A stretch of DNA of 64,000 bases. Source: a virus. The stretch covers positions 25,561 to 89,560 of the IMG/VR virus record IMGVR_UViG_3300020463_003399; one strand, written 5' to 3'. Shown here one piece after another: positions 47,596 to 57,293 of the stretch (position 1 is its first letter; every line of letters begins with the position of its first letter). A program made the position numbers and the translations under genes. A model generated the notes under the pieces. It was given only the letters and a program-made list of their open reading frames with translations. It was not told the origin of the DNA and ran no database searches.

Positions 47596-48222
47596 ATGAC
47601 GGCACCAACTAGAGCAGACGTAGGAGTGATGGCAAACATTCTTAAAGCTATGAAAGGCGATAAGACTAGCTTACGTGAATCTACAGAAGCTAATACTCAA
47701 GGCGGACAGGTAGATATATCACCTGGAGTAAAACAAGCTGATATCAAAGCAATGGAAAATATCATGAAAAATTTTTCCAGTGCTACATCAAACGTAGCTA
47801 AAAAGATTGCTACAACAATCAATGAATCCAAAAGAACTGAAAAAGGCGTACAAGTAGGATTTTACTCAGTAGATAAGAATTCTGATGAGGCACATGATAT
47901 TACGGATAGCAGAACAAATGATACTCTATTTGAAGGTATCCGTCTCTATGAAACTGCATATATCATAGTAAAACACTTAAATGAAGGTAAGAAAATCAAT
48001 TCAGAAGAGGTTACTAAGATAATTTCAGCAAATGCAGTCTTTGAAAAGTTCTATTATGATGCATTACAATTTAGAAATACATACAGGTCTGCTAAGAAAA
48101 GAGAAGATTTTGGTAGAATGGACATCTCAGAGGCTCGTTTCAGTAGAGCAAAATCAGAGGCCAACACTGCTAGAAAGCAAATTTTCGCTATATTTGAAAA
48201 AGTAGAATCCAAAAAATCATAG
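47596..48222 (+). CDS. Virion-type helical protein
   Basis: A 208-residue helical protein. N-terminal half polar and Thr/Ser-rich, C-terminal half with a regular helical pattern (EARFSRAKSEANTARKQIF). Start has ATAGGAGGACATT upstream, a very strong ribosome site, so the protein is probably abundant. Last gene of its unit before a new late box. Function unknown. Confidence 0.55.
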   Translation: MTAPTRADVGVMANILKAMKGDKTSLRESTEANTQGGQVDISPGVKQADIKAMENIMKNFSSATSNVAKKIATTINESKRTEKGVQVGFYSVDKNSDEAHDITDSRTNDTLFEGIRLYETAYIIVKHLNEGKKINSEEVTKIISANAVFEKFYYDALQFRNTYRSAKKREDFGRMDISEARFSRAKSEANTARKQIFAIFEKVESKKS

Positions 48223-48236
48223 AATTAATCTAAAAA

Positions 48237-48245
48237 GATAAATAC
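48237..48245 (+). promoter_or_regulatory. Late-type promoter box
   Basis: GATAAATAC lies 47 bases before the ATG at 48284. Confidence 0.73.
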
Positions 48246-48283
48246 ATAATATAACTATATTATTATGTAATGGGGCAATAACC

Positions 48284-49129
48284 ATGAGAAGTACAAATTT
48301 TTTTAAAACAGATACAATATCAGTATCTACACGATTGAATGAATATCTAAGGTCTAACTTTGGTTACGAAGTTGAAGGCGATTTAGATTCATTACGTGAG
48401 GCTAAAGCTAATCTTGAAGCCAAAAAACGTGAGATGAATGCTGATTATCAGAGCAAAGATTATGTAGAAACAATGCTTATGTTAGAAACAGTAAAAGCAT
48501 TATTGAAAGCACATCTTCCTGAAGGCGGCAAACATAAGTATGTTTCAGATGCACAACGCAAGGCAGTTCATGCCAAAAAAGCTGAGGAAACAAAGGAACC
48601 AAAAATGAAAAAAGAAGAAACTAAAGTTGAAGAAACCAAGGCTGAAAAGAAAAAGCCAGTGCAATGGCCTTCACAACCGTTAGAAGAATCACTTCTGGAT
48701 CAGTTAAACAAATTACTTGAAGGTGATGCGGCTGAGGCAGAAATCACAATGGCGGCACGTGGTATCGTAGACGAACTACAAGACGTTGTTGAGAAACTAG
48801 GTAAGATTCAAAACGACCAGTTAGGACCACTTGCAGATGAAATGGCTTACACACATGGACCTGAACAAGCTGAACAATTTAAATCTTCTGTTGACCAAGC
48901 GATTGCGGGTCTTTTAGACTCTGCACGTTCAACAAAAGATGCAGTAAATAATGCGGCTCTAGTAATTTCCGGTGAAGCACCAGCAGGCGACATGGAACCA
49001 GCACAAACAGAAATTGGCGGTGACATGGAAGACGATATGAAAGATGACATTGCGGCTGATTTATCAGGCGGAGATGAAGCATCTTCTGGTGAAGTTGATG
49101 AGCCTCTTGGCCGTTCAAAAAGAGACTAA
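48284..49129 (+). CDS. Late virion-type protein with Lys/Glu linker
   Basis: A 281-residue protein: a helical N-terminal domain (FKTDTISVSTRLNEYLRSNF), a Lys/Glu/Thr low-complexity linker (residues about 105-125), a helical middle domain (AARGIVDELQDVVEKLGKIQ) and an acidic Gly/Asp tail (IGGDMEDDMKDDIAADLSGG). Head-proximal or scaffold proteins often show this layout. No family named. Confidence 0.55.
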   Translation: MRSTNFFKTDTISVSTRLNEYLRSNFGYEVEGDLDSLREAKANLEAKKREMNADYQSKDYVETMLMLETVKALLKAHLPEGGKHKYVSDAQRKAVHAKKAEETKEPKMKKEETKVEETKAEKKKPVQWPSQPLEESLLDQLNKLLEGDAAEAEITMAARGIVDELQDVVEKLGKIQNDQLGPLADEMAYTHGPEQAEQFKSSVDQAIAGLLDSARSTKDAVNNAALVISGEAPAGDMEPAQTEIGGDMEDDMKDDIAADLSGGDEASSGEVDEPLGRSKRD

Positions 49130-49131
49130 AG

Positions 49132-49458
49132 ATGAAGTTGCTTAGTCTTTTAAATGAAGACAATAATTATCAAGCACAACTACGCAATGATTTAAATGCG
49201 TATCTTGTTCGCTTGAAAGCAAATGATATTGGTACAGTAGGTACCGAAATGATGGTTGACGAACTAAACGATATGGGCTACAGTGTTACTCCAGAAAGTT
49301 TAGTTGATATGTTAGCCAATAGTAAGTACATTAGTAAAGTTACTCTTGATACTATTGACTTGAAGGGAGCCCCATCCGTTCAAGGACAAGATGCAGATAA
49401 AGAAAAAGAGAAAGTTTCTAAACTTGCTATAAAAACTGCACAGAAGAGGATAAAATAA
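49132..49458 (+). CDS. Small late protein
   Basis: A 108-residue protein (LLNEDNNYQAQLRNDLNAYL, TEMMVDELNDMGYSVTPESL) with a helical body reminiscent of a small SAM-like or winged bundle and a basic end. Starts two bases after the previous gene and shares its last base with the next. Unknown function. Confidence 0.52.
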   Translation: MKLLSLLNEDNNYQAQLRNDLNAYLVRLKANDIGTVGTEMMVDELNDMGYSVTPESLVDMLANSKYISKVTLDTIDLKGAPSVQGQDADKEKEKVSKLAIKTAQKRIK

Positions 49459-49901
49459 TGGCGTTAATAATTAAAGGCGATACAAAAATCGTTTCAAAAA
49501 AAGAGGCAAAAGAGAAAGTTATAATTGAATCTGAAAAACAAAAGTCAAATGGATTAGAAGGACTGACTCCTGCAAGAAGGGAATTACGTCAAGAAATTCT
49601 AAACGCCAAAAGACATCGTGAATTTATGGCAAAAATTGCACATAACGAAGCAGTCAAAACTAAAGTCAACAACGAAGATGTAAAAGTAGTAATAAGTACA
49701 CCAGAGGTTGTTGTTGAGGCAAAACCAGTAGAAGAAAATATTATTCAAGATGCTAAAGCAGTATCTTTAGCTGGTAGACCAAATTTTGAATCTATGACTA
49801 AAAAAGAATTAGATTTATGGGCAGAAGAAAATCTAGGATTAACACTAGATAGAAGAAAGACAAAAGCCACATTGATTGAAGAAATCAATCAAAATATGTA
49901 A
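49458..49901 (+). CDS. Late protein with C-terminal HeH/LEM-like domain
   Basis: A 147-residue protein. The first 100 residues are charged and helical; residues 108-147 (FESMTKKELDLWAEENLGLT then RRKTKATLIEEINQN) match the helix-extended-loop-helix pattern (HeH/LEM, SAP-like) found in phage proteins such as Rho N-terminal-like domains and often binding nucleic acid. Role unknown. Confidence 0.55.
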   Translation: MALIIKGDTKIVSKKEAKEKVIIESEKQKSNGLEGLTPARRELRQEILNAKRHREFMAKIAHNEAVKTKVNNEDVKVVISTPEVVVEAKPVEENIIQDAKAVSLAGRPNFESMTKKELDLWAEENLGLTLDRRKTKATLIEEINQNM

Positions 49902-49909
49902 TTTTACAC

Positions 49910-49938
49910 TTGCAATCTCTTTAAAAATGTAGTATACT
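49910..49938 (+). promoter_or_regulatory. Sigma70-like promoter, start site near the ATG
   Basis: TTGCAA and TATACT are 17 bases apart; the ATG at 49948 follows nine bases later, with no Shine-Dalgarno. Confidence 0.77.
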
Positions 49939-49947
49939 AGTTGTACT

Positions 49948-50637
49948 ATGCTTAAAGAACAATACAAATACGAATCCCTAAAAAGAGTTGAAGTAGATGG
50001 TGTTAGACATTATCAGACACCTGATGGCAAACCCTTGCCAAGTGTTACTACTGTACTTGATGCTCTTAAAGACAAAACTGCATTACATGAATGGCGTAAG
50101 AGAGTAGGCGATGAGGAAGCAAATCGTATTATGAAACTTGCTACTGGTATAGGAACTCAAGTACACTTACATATTGAAAAGTATATTCTTGAAGAAGATA
50201 GACCAGGTGGCACAAATCTTATACATCAAATGTCAAAAGAGTTATCTGATATTGTCATTGAAAAAGGACTTTCAAATGTAGATGAAGTTTGGGGTACAGA
50301 AGTTCCATTATATTATCCTGGTTTATATGCAGGAACTACAGATTGTGTTGGAGTATGGAAAGGCAAACCAGCTATTATAGATTTTAAAACATCACGTAAA
50401 CCAAAAAAGAAAGAATGGATCTCAGACTATTTCTTACAAGGCTCAGCATATGCGGCCGCTCATAACGAAGTTTATGGAACTGACATAAAAACTACTGTAA
50501 TTATGATGATTGGTTGGGACAAGGAAGCAGACAATATGGGCAATTATCAAGAATTTGTTGTTGAAGACGATGAATTTGATAAGTTTAGTCTTGATTGGGC
50601 AGGCAAGGTTCAAGAGTATTTTGATAAATACAAGTAG
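49948..50637 (+). CDS. RecB/Cas4-like PD-(D/E)XK exonuclease
   Basis: A 229-residue nuclease-type protein. The catalytic signature is GTTDCVGVWKGKPAIIDFKT (Asp in GTTD, then DFK), with an upstream His in GTQVHLHIEKYI near residue 73 and a Gln/Tyr motif (LQGSAYAAAHNE) after. These match the order of RecB-like nuclease motifs. Likely a DNA exonuclease in phage recombination or host DNA breakdown. Early promoter within a late region. Confidence 0.8.
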   Translation: MLKEQYKYESLKRVEVDGVRHYQTPDGKPLPSVTTVLDALKDKTALHEWRKRVGDEEANRIMKLATGIGTQVHLHIEKYILEEDRPGGTNLIHQMSKELSDIVIEKGLSNVDEVWGTEVPLYYPGLYAGTTDCVGVWKGKPAIIDFKTSRKPKKKEWISDYFLQGSAYAAAHNEVYGTDIKTTVIMMIGWDKEADNMGNYQEFVVEDDEFDKFSLDWAGKVQEYFDKYK

Positions 50638-50653
50638 AATTTAGGAGTTTTAA

Positions 50654-51736
50654 ATGTCCACAACGAATAATGTTAAAATTTTACTAAGACGAGGTCTACG
50701 AAAAGACATAAGTGCAGATACACTGGAAACAGGTGAGTTAGGATTTACAAATGATACTAACCAACTATTTGTAGGTATTGATGATGCAGTTAACGAAGTT
50801 CAGTTTGACCCATTTGCAAATGCACAAGCAGTAATTCAATCTTGGTTAAACTCAGCGGATAACCCAGAGGCAGGCTTAACAGTTGACGAAGACTTAGTTA
50901 TTAGAAATGTTAGCGATGTAGATGCATTATTAAATGCAATGCATTATTATACACAAACTTTAGTATTTGATGGACAAGTAAATTTCACTTTAGGTGAAAC
51001 CCTAATTCAATATGAAGAAGATGATCCTGCTCCAAATCAAACTTGGAAGAAATTTACAGAAGGTGAAATCTTAACTTCAACAATCGATACAGTAAATAAC
51101 ACAACAACAATTACGGCAAAAGTTTCAGAGCAAGAACCTTTAGGTTTTTATAGTGAAACAGTATCAGACGAAGACGAGTATTATTTCTCTACTACAACAA
51201 CAGGCTCTATAGAACCTGTGAAAGCTACAAGTGTTAGCGGAGCAAGTGAGTTCATAGCGAGTTTATTTGGTAGAGCAAGAAAGAATGTAGAAGTTGTAAC
51301 AGAGAATACATTTAATCAAATGTTTACTGACCAACATCTTCAAGCATTAGATACATCTACAGGTTTACGTTCAAGTCTATACAAAAAAGAATTATCTGGG
51401 ACTGCTGGAACATTTTTATCTTATGATAAAAATATATGTACTACATTTTTTATTGATTACTCTTTAAAACAAGTAGGTAGTTCAGCTACTTTTGTCCGTG
51501 TTGGAACAATGAAAGTCATTAATGGAGTCCCTCAAGGTATAACTCAAGTTAAACTTACAGATGATAATACTGAAATTTGGCAAGATATTAATACAAACAA
51601 TACGGCAGATGTAGACGAATTTTCAAATATTGAATTCGTATCTGCGATTGATGGTGATAATGTCAAATTCAACTATACACAAGATGCAGGTTTTACTACA
51701 GAAATAAGTTATACTGTTAAACGATGGACAATGTAA
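50654..51736 (+). CDS. Tail-fibre-like protein with Mtd-type N-terminal domain
   Basis: Residues 6-45 (VKILLRRGLRKDISADTLET then GELGFTNDTNQLFVGID) match the short N-terminal domain found in phage receptor-binding and tropism proteins. The remaining 310 residues are beta-rich without obvious repeats. It is probably a tail-tip or fibre component that contacts the host. No variable-region or reverse transcriptase is seen nearby, so no diversity-generating system is suggested. Confidence 0.65.
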   Translation: MSTTNNVKILLRRGLRKDISADTLETGELGFTNDTNQLFVGIDDAVNEVQFDPFANAQAVIQSWLNSADNPEAGLTVDEDLVIRNVSDVDALLNAMHYYTQTLVFDGQVNFTLGETLIQYEEDDPAPNQTWKKFTEGEILTSTIDTVNNTTTITAKVSEQEPLGFYSETVSDEDEYYFSTTTTGSIEPVKATSVSGASEFIASLFGRARKNVEVVTENTFNQMFTDQHLQALDTSTGLRSSLYKKELSGTAGTFLSYDKNICTTFFIDYSLKQVGSSATFVRVGTMKVINGVPQGITQVKLTDDNTEIWQDINTNNTADVDEFSNIEFVSAIDGDNVKFNYTQDAGFTTEISYTVKRWTM

Positions 51737-52180
51737 ATGCGTGATAAAGCTACTTTGCTTTATGAGTGGCGTCAAATTAGATTAAACTTACAAAAAGAAT
51801 TCTCTCAAAAGCAACTTCAAGAATTAATAGATTGGCTAGCAAGACTAGATCCTGCAGTCCACGGTTTTAATTTTGATGACATGACTACTTGGCCTGATAT
51901 CTGGGAATATATAAACGAAGGATATTATACTAGAAGTGGAAATGGACTTGCTTGTTTATATACATTACATCATGCACAACCAGAGAAAGACAATCAGTTA
52001 TGGCTAGTTCATGATATGTATTATGGTGATATGTATTTGGTTGCGTACAGTGAAGGATACATACTAAATAGAGCGAACAATGAAATATGTGTTTATGAAG
52101 AAGTAAAAAAAGACTTGGATATTATAAAGAAATATGATGCAAGTGATATTATTACTACACTGAAATATAGTAGGGAATAA
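51737..52180 (+). CDS. Unknown protein between fibre-like gene and sufB
   Basis: A 147-residue protein rich in Trp and Tyr ([38 protein letters not shown]). No transmembrane span. Starts directly after the fibre-like gene and ends eight bases before sufB. May be a fibre chaperone or have an unrelated role; unnamed. Confidence 0.55.
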   Translation: MRDKATLLYEWRQIRLNLQKEFSQKQLQELIDWLARLDPAVHGFNFDDMTTWPDIWEYINEGYYTRSGNGLACLYTLHHAQPEKDNQLWLVHDMYYGDMYLVAYSEGYILNRANNEICVYEEVKKDLDIIKKYDASDIITTLKYSRE

Positions 52181-52188
52181 ATATAATT

Positions 52189-53625
52189 ATGGAAGCAATA
52201 GATAAACATTTAGAAAAAAGATACGAACAAGGTTTTGTAACAGAAGTAGAAGCCTATACATTGCCACCTGGATTAAACGAAGATGTGGTAACAAAGATAT
52301 CACAGTTTAAAAAAGAACCACAATGGTTATTAGACTGGAGACTTAAAGCATATAACAGATGGCTTAAAATGGAAGAACCCAAATGGTCTGAATTAGATAT
52401 TGAACCAATAGATTATCAATCTATATCATATTACTCTACACCAAAGCCTAAACTTAATTCTATAGATGAAGTTGATCCAGAAGTATTAGCAACATTTGAA
52501 AAATTAGGTATACCAACACAAGAACAAGCGGCTTTGGCAGGTGTGGCAGTGGATGCCGTGTTTGACAGTGTTTCAGTTGCAACAACATTTAAAGAAGAAT
52601 TATCAAAGCAAGGTATTATATTTGGTTCGTTTGGCGATGCAGTACAAGAGCATCCTGAACTAGTAAAAAAATATCTTGGTTCAGTAATACCAATTTCTGA
52701 TAATTATTTTGCTTGTTTAAATTCAGCAGTATTTACAGATGGTTCATTTTGTTATATTCCAAAAGGTGTAAGATGTCCTATGGAACTTTCAACATATTTT
52801 AGAATCAATCAAGCAAATACAGGACAGTTCGAAAGAACATTAATTATAGCAGAAGATGATAGCTACGTATCATATCTTGAAGGGTGTACTGCACCTGCTA
52901 GAGATGAAAACCAACTACATGCCGCATGTGTTGAAATTGTAGCAAAAGATAGAGCGGAAGTAAAATATTCAACTGTACAAAACTGGTATCCAGGTGATCC
53001 TGTAACTGGTAAAGGCGGAGTTTATAACTTTGTTACTAAAAGAGCATTGTGCAAAGGATTTAAAAGTAGGGTGACTTGGACTCAAGTTGAAACAGGTTCA
53101 GCACTTACTTGGAAGTATCCAAGTTGTATATTAAAAGGAGATGAGTCTCAAGGAGAATTTTATAGTGTAGCGATATCAACCGGAAGACAACAGGCTGATA
53201 CAGGAACAAAAATGATACACTTAGGTAAGAATACTACTTCAACAATAATATCAAAAGGCATTTCTGCAAAATATGGAAAACAAGTATATAGAGGAAGAGT
53301 CAAATTAAACAAACGTGCAGGAAGTAGTGCTTCCAAAAACTTTACACAATGCGATAGTATGTTGATTGGTAATAAATGTGCGGCAATTACTATTCCTTAT
53401 ATAGAGAATCAAGGCGCTGGTGCATCTATAAATCATGAGGCAACAACATCAAAAGTATCAGAGGAAATGATATTTTATCTTAGAAGTCGTGGTTTGGATG
53501 AAGAACAAGCAACCAATTTAATTGTTAATGGCTTTGTAAAAGACGTAATTCAAAGATTACCTATGGAATTTGCCGTTGAGGCTAATAAGTTATTAGAAGT
53601 AACACTTGAAGGCTCAGTTGGTTAA
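52189..53625 (+). CDS. sufB: Fe-S cluster scaffold protein SufB
   Basis: A full-length SufB (478 residues; E. coli 495). Diagnostic stretches include [75 protein letters not shown] and [20 protein letters not shown] (with the Cys that in E. coli receives sulfur) and [13 protein letters not shown]. SufB builds Fe-S clusters in a SufBC2D complex fed by SufS/SufE. SufC, SufD and SufS are not in the window, so the phage protein would join the host's complex. No promoter of its own: it follows virion genes. Confidence 0.96.
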   Translation: MEAIDKHLEKRYEQGFVTEVEAYTLPPGLNEDVVTKISQFKKEPQWLLDWRLKAYNRWLKMEEPKWSELDIEPIDYQSISYYSTPKPKLNSIDEVDPEVLATFEKLGIPTQEQAALAGVAVDAVFDSVSVATTFKEELSKQGIIFGSFGDAVQEHPELVKKYLGSVIPISDNYFACLNSAVFTDGSFCYIPKGVRCPMELSTYFRINQANTGQFERTLIIAEDDSYVSYLEGCTAPARDENQLHAACVEIVAKDRAEVKYSTVQNWYPGDPVTGKGGVYNFVTKRALCKGFKSRVTWTQVETGSALTWKYPSCILKGDESQGEFYSVAISTGRQQADTGTKMIHLGKNTTSTIISKGISAKYGKQVYRGRVKLNKRAGSSASKNFTQCDSMLIGNKCAAITIPYIENQGAGASINHEATTSKVSEEMIFYLRSRGLDEEQATNLIVNGFVKDVIQRLPMEFAVEANKLLEVTLEGSVG

Positions 53626-53627
53626 AG

Positions 53628-53660
53628 AATAAATACGTATATAATTAACGAGATAAATAC
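53628..53660 (+). promoter_or_regulatory. Tandem late-type promoter boxes
   Basis: AATAAATAC (53628-53636) and GATAAATAC (53652-53660) lie 24 bases apart, before the ATG at 53670. The downstream box would start transcription within the Shine-Dalgarno, so the upstream one should serve translation better. Confidence 0.7.
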
Positions 53661-53669
53661 GAGAAGGAT

Positions 53670-53978
53670 ATGTTAAAACAAAAAAGATACGAAGAAAACG
53701 ATATTGTCACAGTTGTATTAACTGGTGGACAAGAATTATTAGGGAAGTTTGTTAGTGAAAGTGGAGAATATTTTATTCTAAAAAAACCATTAACATTAGT
53801 ATATGGAAAGCAAATTTCATTTCAACCATTCACTGTAACAGGTGATAGTAACAATGAAGTAGTTTTATATTCTGATAAGATAGTTTCAGTTTTACAAACA
53901 AACGAAGAAACAACAAAAGCATACACGGCCGCAACTGCAGGCGTGATTGCACCAGAGAAAAAAGGACTAATTACATAA
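53670..53978 (+). CDS. Small late protein with LSm-like N-terminus
   Basis: A 102-residue protein whose first 70 residues (NDIVTVVLTGGQELLGKFVS, ILKKPLTLVYGKQISFQPF) have the small-barrel pattern of Sm/LSm folds ('V.L..G.E..G.F'), followed by a flexible Ala/Thr tail. It overlaps the PAAR gene by one base, so it is probably a tail or baseplate part. The fold call is tentative. Confidence 0.55.
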   Translation: MLKQKRYEENDIVTVVLTGGQELLGKFVSESGEYFILKKPLTLVYGKQISFQPFTVTGDSNNEVVLYSDKIVSVLQTNEETTKAYTAATAGVIAPEKKGLIT

Positions 53979-54268
53979 TGCCTTTAACTGCTAGAACTAC
54001 AGATAAAACAACTGCACATACACCATGTGCTCCTGGAGAATGTAGTGCAGGATCAAACAATGTGTTTGTAAATAATTTGCCTGCATTTAGAGTTACAGAT
54101 AAAGATACACCTCACGGTTTTATTTTATGTGTGCCTCACGTTACTCCATTATCAGAAGGCTCACCAAACGTTTTTGTAAACAATTTACCTTTAGGTAGAT
54201 TAGGTGATGCGTTTAGTTGTGGGATCAAAGTTGCTAGTGGATCGCCAAATGTAATTACCAACGGATAA
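53978..54268 (+). CDS. PAAR-type spike tip protein (gp5.4-like)
   Basis: PAAR proteins cap the tail spike and pierce the host envelope. The 96 residues show a repeat of the form 'SNNVFVNNLPAFRVTDK' and 'SPNVFVNNLPLGRLGD', with Cys and His that can coordinate a metal (HTPC, CVPHV, FSCG). The N- and C-termini form the sharpened cone typical of PAAR. Its place beside baseplate-type genes supports the call. Confidence 0.82.
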   Translation: MPLTARTTDKTTAHTPCAPGECSAGSNNVFVNNLPAFRVTDKDTPHGFILCVPHVTPLSEGSPNVFVNNLPLGRLGDAFSCGIKVASGSPNVITNG

Positions 54269-54272
54269 CACA

Positions 54273-56012
54273 ATGGCAAGTGAAGCGGAACTAGAGAGAC
54301 TTTATCAAGAGTTTGTTTTAAGAGGTGGCGGAGCATTTACTTTTTCTAACGTAAATCAAACTCCTGCACAATTTTATAGCAGTACTGCTGGTAATACTTT
54401 AACTCCAACTCAACAAGCATTTCTTGAACAACAACAATTACAATTCAATAGACAATCAGCATTAAGTACTATTGCAAACGAACTTTCAGGCAATAACTTT
54501 ACTAATCCATATATTTCACGTGCAGATAATAGTATAGGATTAGTAGGTACGTTTGCTAATACTTTAGGACTTGTAGGTGGTATAGGTGCTATCGGTACTG
54601 CATTAGGAAACTTTAGTGATTTAGAAAAGGCGGCAATCTTTGCAGGTGTTTTATCAGCAACAGGTATTGACTTAGATAAAGTGCTAAAAATAGGAACTAT
54701 AGGTGCATTAGCTATAGCAATGTTCAATAGTTTAAAAAATCATACTGCAGGTCAGATGGGTAATTTACCTCAGACATTATCAGATGCTAGTGCGTTAGCA
54801 GGTATGAATGCACAGTTTGGTGAACAACGTGAAAGTTGTTCATTCTTCAATGAAATACTAGGAGTTCTAAGTGGTGCGTTTGATGGTTCAATGGATTTTA
54901 TTGATAAAGCATTTGAAAAATTAAATGGATTTATGAAAGATACTGGCATAACTGGTGTACTAGATGATATAGCAAGTGCAATAGGAAGTGCAGGAAGTGT
55001 TATTGGTGATGTTATAAGTGCGATTGGAGATGTAATAGGACAAGTAACAAATGCAATAAGTTCAGCATTGGGTGAAGTGGGTAGTTTAGTTGGTAAAGTT
55101 ATAAATGCAGTAGCAGATATAACAAATCAAATTGCAAACGAGGCGGCAAAGTTATTAAATCTTGCTACAGAATTAGCAAGTAAGGCATTAGCATTAGCAA
55201 TGGCGGCCGCGGCATTAGACCCATGTCAAATGGCAGTTATTCTTAATACTGGTAGTCAAGATATGAAGAACGCAGTAAACAAATTGAATACAAATATGAG
55301 TAATGATTCTGCTATACCTACACAGATAGATTCAAGAGCAAACGCAGACACAGTAATAAAAACTATGGATCAAGCAAAACAAGAAGCATCACAATCAAAA
55401 GGTGTTCCTCAATCTCCATTTACAGAAACTGGAAAAACTCATTTACCTTTAGATGCATACATACATAATCTGTTCGAAGAAATTACAGGAATATTCGGAG
55501 ATACTTTTGAAGCACTTGAAAATGCAGTAGGTGGTACAAAGATTGCCCCTATAGCAAATACAGGTTCATCAGCATCTTCATCTACACCTAATCCTCATAA
55601 AGATAAAACTACTACAACAATATCAAGTGATGCATGGAAGCAATGGCAGACAAGTTATTCAAATGGTCTATTTGCTTTAAAGAGAGATTTGAAATCATTG
55701 AAAGTTACAATTTCAGATGCAGTAGCGAATAAGTCTTTTTCTACAGAAGACTTAAAAAAACAAGCAGTTATTTTAGCAGAACAATTATCGACAAACGAGT
55801 TAAGAGTTTCTTCTGAATTAAAAAGAGCAAACAAGCAATTAACATATGAGTCAGAAGGAAATAAATTTAGAATTCAAACTAGAGAAGATGAAAAAATGGC
55901 ATTGTTAAATTCTAATATTGGACCTGCTACAGAGAGATTAATCATAAGACTTAATAGAGAATTAGCATCAGCAAGAACTAGCTGGAATTCTATTGACCAG
56001 AATGTGCGATAA
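54273..56012 (+). CDS. Large hydrophobic-repeat virion protein
   Basis: A 579-residue protein next to the PAAR gene. Residues 80-160 and 215-315 contain long Gly/Ala/Ile/Val stretches (VGGIGAIGTALGNFSDLEKA, ASAIGSAGSVIGDVISAIGD), like amphipathic or membrane-inserting helices. The second half has a helical domain (AWKQWQTSYSNGLFALKRDL) and coiled-coil. It could be an injected or membrane-active tip-associated protein. No named family; shares a base with the next gene. Confidence 0.6.
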   Translation: MASEAELERLYQEFVLRGGGAFTFSNVNQTPAQFYSSTAGNTLTPTQQAFLEQQQLQFNRQSALSTIANELSGNNFTNPYISRADNSIGLVGTFANTLGLVGGIGAIGTALGNFSDLEKAAIFAGVLSATGIDLDKVLKIGTIGALAIAMFNSLKNHTAGQMGNLPQTLSDASALAGMNAQFGEQRESCSFFNEILGVLSGAFDGSMDFIDKAFEKLNGFMKDTGITGVLDDIASAIGSAGSVIGDVISAIGDVIGQVTNAISSALGEVGSLVGKVINAVADITNQIANEAAKLLNLATELASKALALAMAAAALDPCQMAVILNTGSQDMKNAVNKLNTNMSNDSAIPTQIDSRANADTVIKTMDQAKQEASQSKGVPQSPFTETGKTHLPLDAYIHNLFEEITGIFGDTFEALENAVGGTKIAPIANTGSSASSSTPNPHKDKTTTTISSDAWKQWQTSYSNGLFALKRDLKSLKVTISDAVANKSFSTEDLKKQAVILAEQLSTNELRVSSELKRANKQLTYESEGNKFRIQTREDEKMALLNSNIGPATERLIIRLNRELASARTSWNSIDQNVR

Positions 56013-56605
56013 TGATTTGGCTATTTGGTGAAACATCAGATTTTTCTAAATCTTTACTAAACGAACTAAAAAAGAAAAACGATGATATTGAAACGTTTGG
56101 TAGACGAAACATATCGTATATTGAATACGTAAGGTCAGAGATTAATCTAAATGAAACTCTCCCAGACAAAGTAATCGTAAATATAAATCTAAACCCACAA
56201 CTTTCGTTAATGAAAGGTGATAAGTGGGTCAAGCCTTTACAAGTTATATATTTTATTTCAGATTTACTTCAGGCTTTTTATGAGTCAGGTAAAGATATAA
56301 CAGTTGTATACATTACAAGTTCAATAGCAGTAAATCGTTCACCTGAAAAATATTTTCTAAAACATAAAGATTATATTTCTATTCGACAAACACAACAAGC
56401 TATGTGGTCTTCATATGATTTAAATAAACTTAAAGTATTAGGAGTTAGCCCTTCAAATATTGATGGTAAGAATATGCAAAAGTATTCTGAAAGAATAGTA
56501 GGGTTTCTCTATGATACGCCTCCTGTAAGAAAATCACTAATAGATTTAAGCTGGCACAATGGCACCAAAGATGAGTGGGTTGAATTGTACAAAGTTGATA
56601 AATAG
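56012..56605 (+). CDS. Short Rossmann-like (SDR-type) protein
   Basis: The pattern IWLFGETSDFSKSLLNELKK then NDDIETFGRRN fits the first beta-alpha-beta of an NAD-binding fold, although the usual GxxGxxG is absent. VVYITSSIAVNRSPEKYF followed by QAMWSSYDLNKL could be remains of the Ser-Tyr-Lys active site. At 197 residues it is short. Catalytic activity is doubtful; may be a degenerate epimerase. Confidence 0.5.
   Translation: MIWLFGETSDFSKSLLNELKKKNDDIETFGRRNISYIEYVRSEINLNETLPDKVIVNINLNPQLSLMKGDKWVKPLQVIYFISDLLQAFYESGKDITVVYITSSIAVNRSPEKYFLKHKDYISIRQTQQAMWSSYDLNKLKVLGVSPSNIDGKNMQKYSERIVGFLYDTPPVRKSLIDLSWHNGTKDEWVELYKVDK
56597..56605 (+). promoter_or_regulatory. Late-type box within the end of the previous gene
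   Basis: GATAAATAG ends four bases before the ATG at 56610. Its predicted start is the A of that ATG. Confidence 0.5.
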
Positions 56606-56609
56606 ATAT

Positions 56610-57290
56610 ATGCGTATAGAAGAAATCATACAATCATTTGAAGAAGGTATTAACGACCCTCACATTTTTAAAGCAGTATTCATGGCTGGCGGACCTGGTT
56701 CTGGTAAGTCATTTGTTGCTGATAAGATGTTGAAAGGTACTGGCTTGAAAATGGTAAACTCAGACCAAGTCTTTGAACTTATGATGAACAAAGACGGAAT
56801 TGAAATGACTCCAGATAATGTTGGTAGTGAAGAAGGTCAAGAAAGACGAGAAAGAGCAAAAAAACTTACAGTTAAAAGAAAAGATATTTTCTTAGATGGT
56901 AAACTTGGTGTCGTTATCGATGGTACTGGTAAAGACGTTATGAAGATTGGTAAGATTAAAGAAAGTCTTGAAAAGCTAGGTTATGATAGTATGATGCTTT
57001 TTGTTAATACTAGTTTAGATGTTGCACTACAAAGAAATCAAAAAAGAGATAGAAGTGTACCTGAAGACATGGTAAAAGACATGTGGAAACAAGTACAAGA
57101 CAACATTATGAAATTTCAACAAATGTTTGGTGCTCCAAACTTCTATGTTGTCGATAATTCAGGCGGACTAGAAGATCCAAATAGACAGAAAAACTTTGTT
57201 AAAGTAGATAGAGCGATTGATAAATTCTTAGTTCAACCTCCAACAAAACGTGTCGCTAGAGATTGGATTCAAGCAAATACCCGAAAATAA
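56610..57290 (+). CDS. P-loop kinase / zeta-toxin-like protein
   Basis: A 226-residue P-loop protein with Walker A GGPGSGKS at residues 27-34 and the lid-type phrase QRNQKRDRSVPEDMVKDMWK. The substrate-side VNSDQVFELMMNKDG and a Walker B-like GVVIDGTGKD fit zeta-toxin or polynucleotide-kinase-like small-molecule kinases. I chose ATG 56610; it overlaps nothing but lies five bases after the stop codon of the previous gene. No antitoxin is visible. Possible nucleotide or sugar kinase. Confidence 0.72.
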   Translation: MRIEEIIQSFEEGINDPHIFKAVFMAGGPGSGKSFVADKMLKGTGLKMVNSDQVFELMMNKDGIEMTPDNVGSEEGQERRERAKKLTVKRKDIFLDGKLGVVIDGTGKDVMKIGKIKESLEKLGYDSMMLFVNTSLDVALQRNQKRDRSVPEDMVKDMWKQVQDNIMKFQQMFGAPNFYVVDNSGGLEDPNRQKNFVKVDRAIDKFLVQPPTKRVARDWIQANTRK

Positions 57291-57293
57291 GCA

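Noticed and set aside
50654-51736. Diversity-generating retroelement linked to the Mtd-like fibre protein
   Set aside because: No reverse transcriptase, template repeat or variable repeat is seen near the gene.
56610-57290. Toxin-antitoxin pair with the zeta-toxin-like kinase
   Set aside because: The adjacent gene is a Rossmann-like protein, not an epsilon-type antitoxin, and the kinase is in a virion-gene region; a metabolic kinase is as likely.
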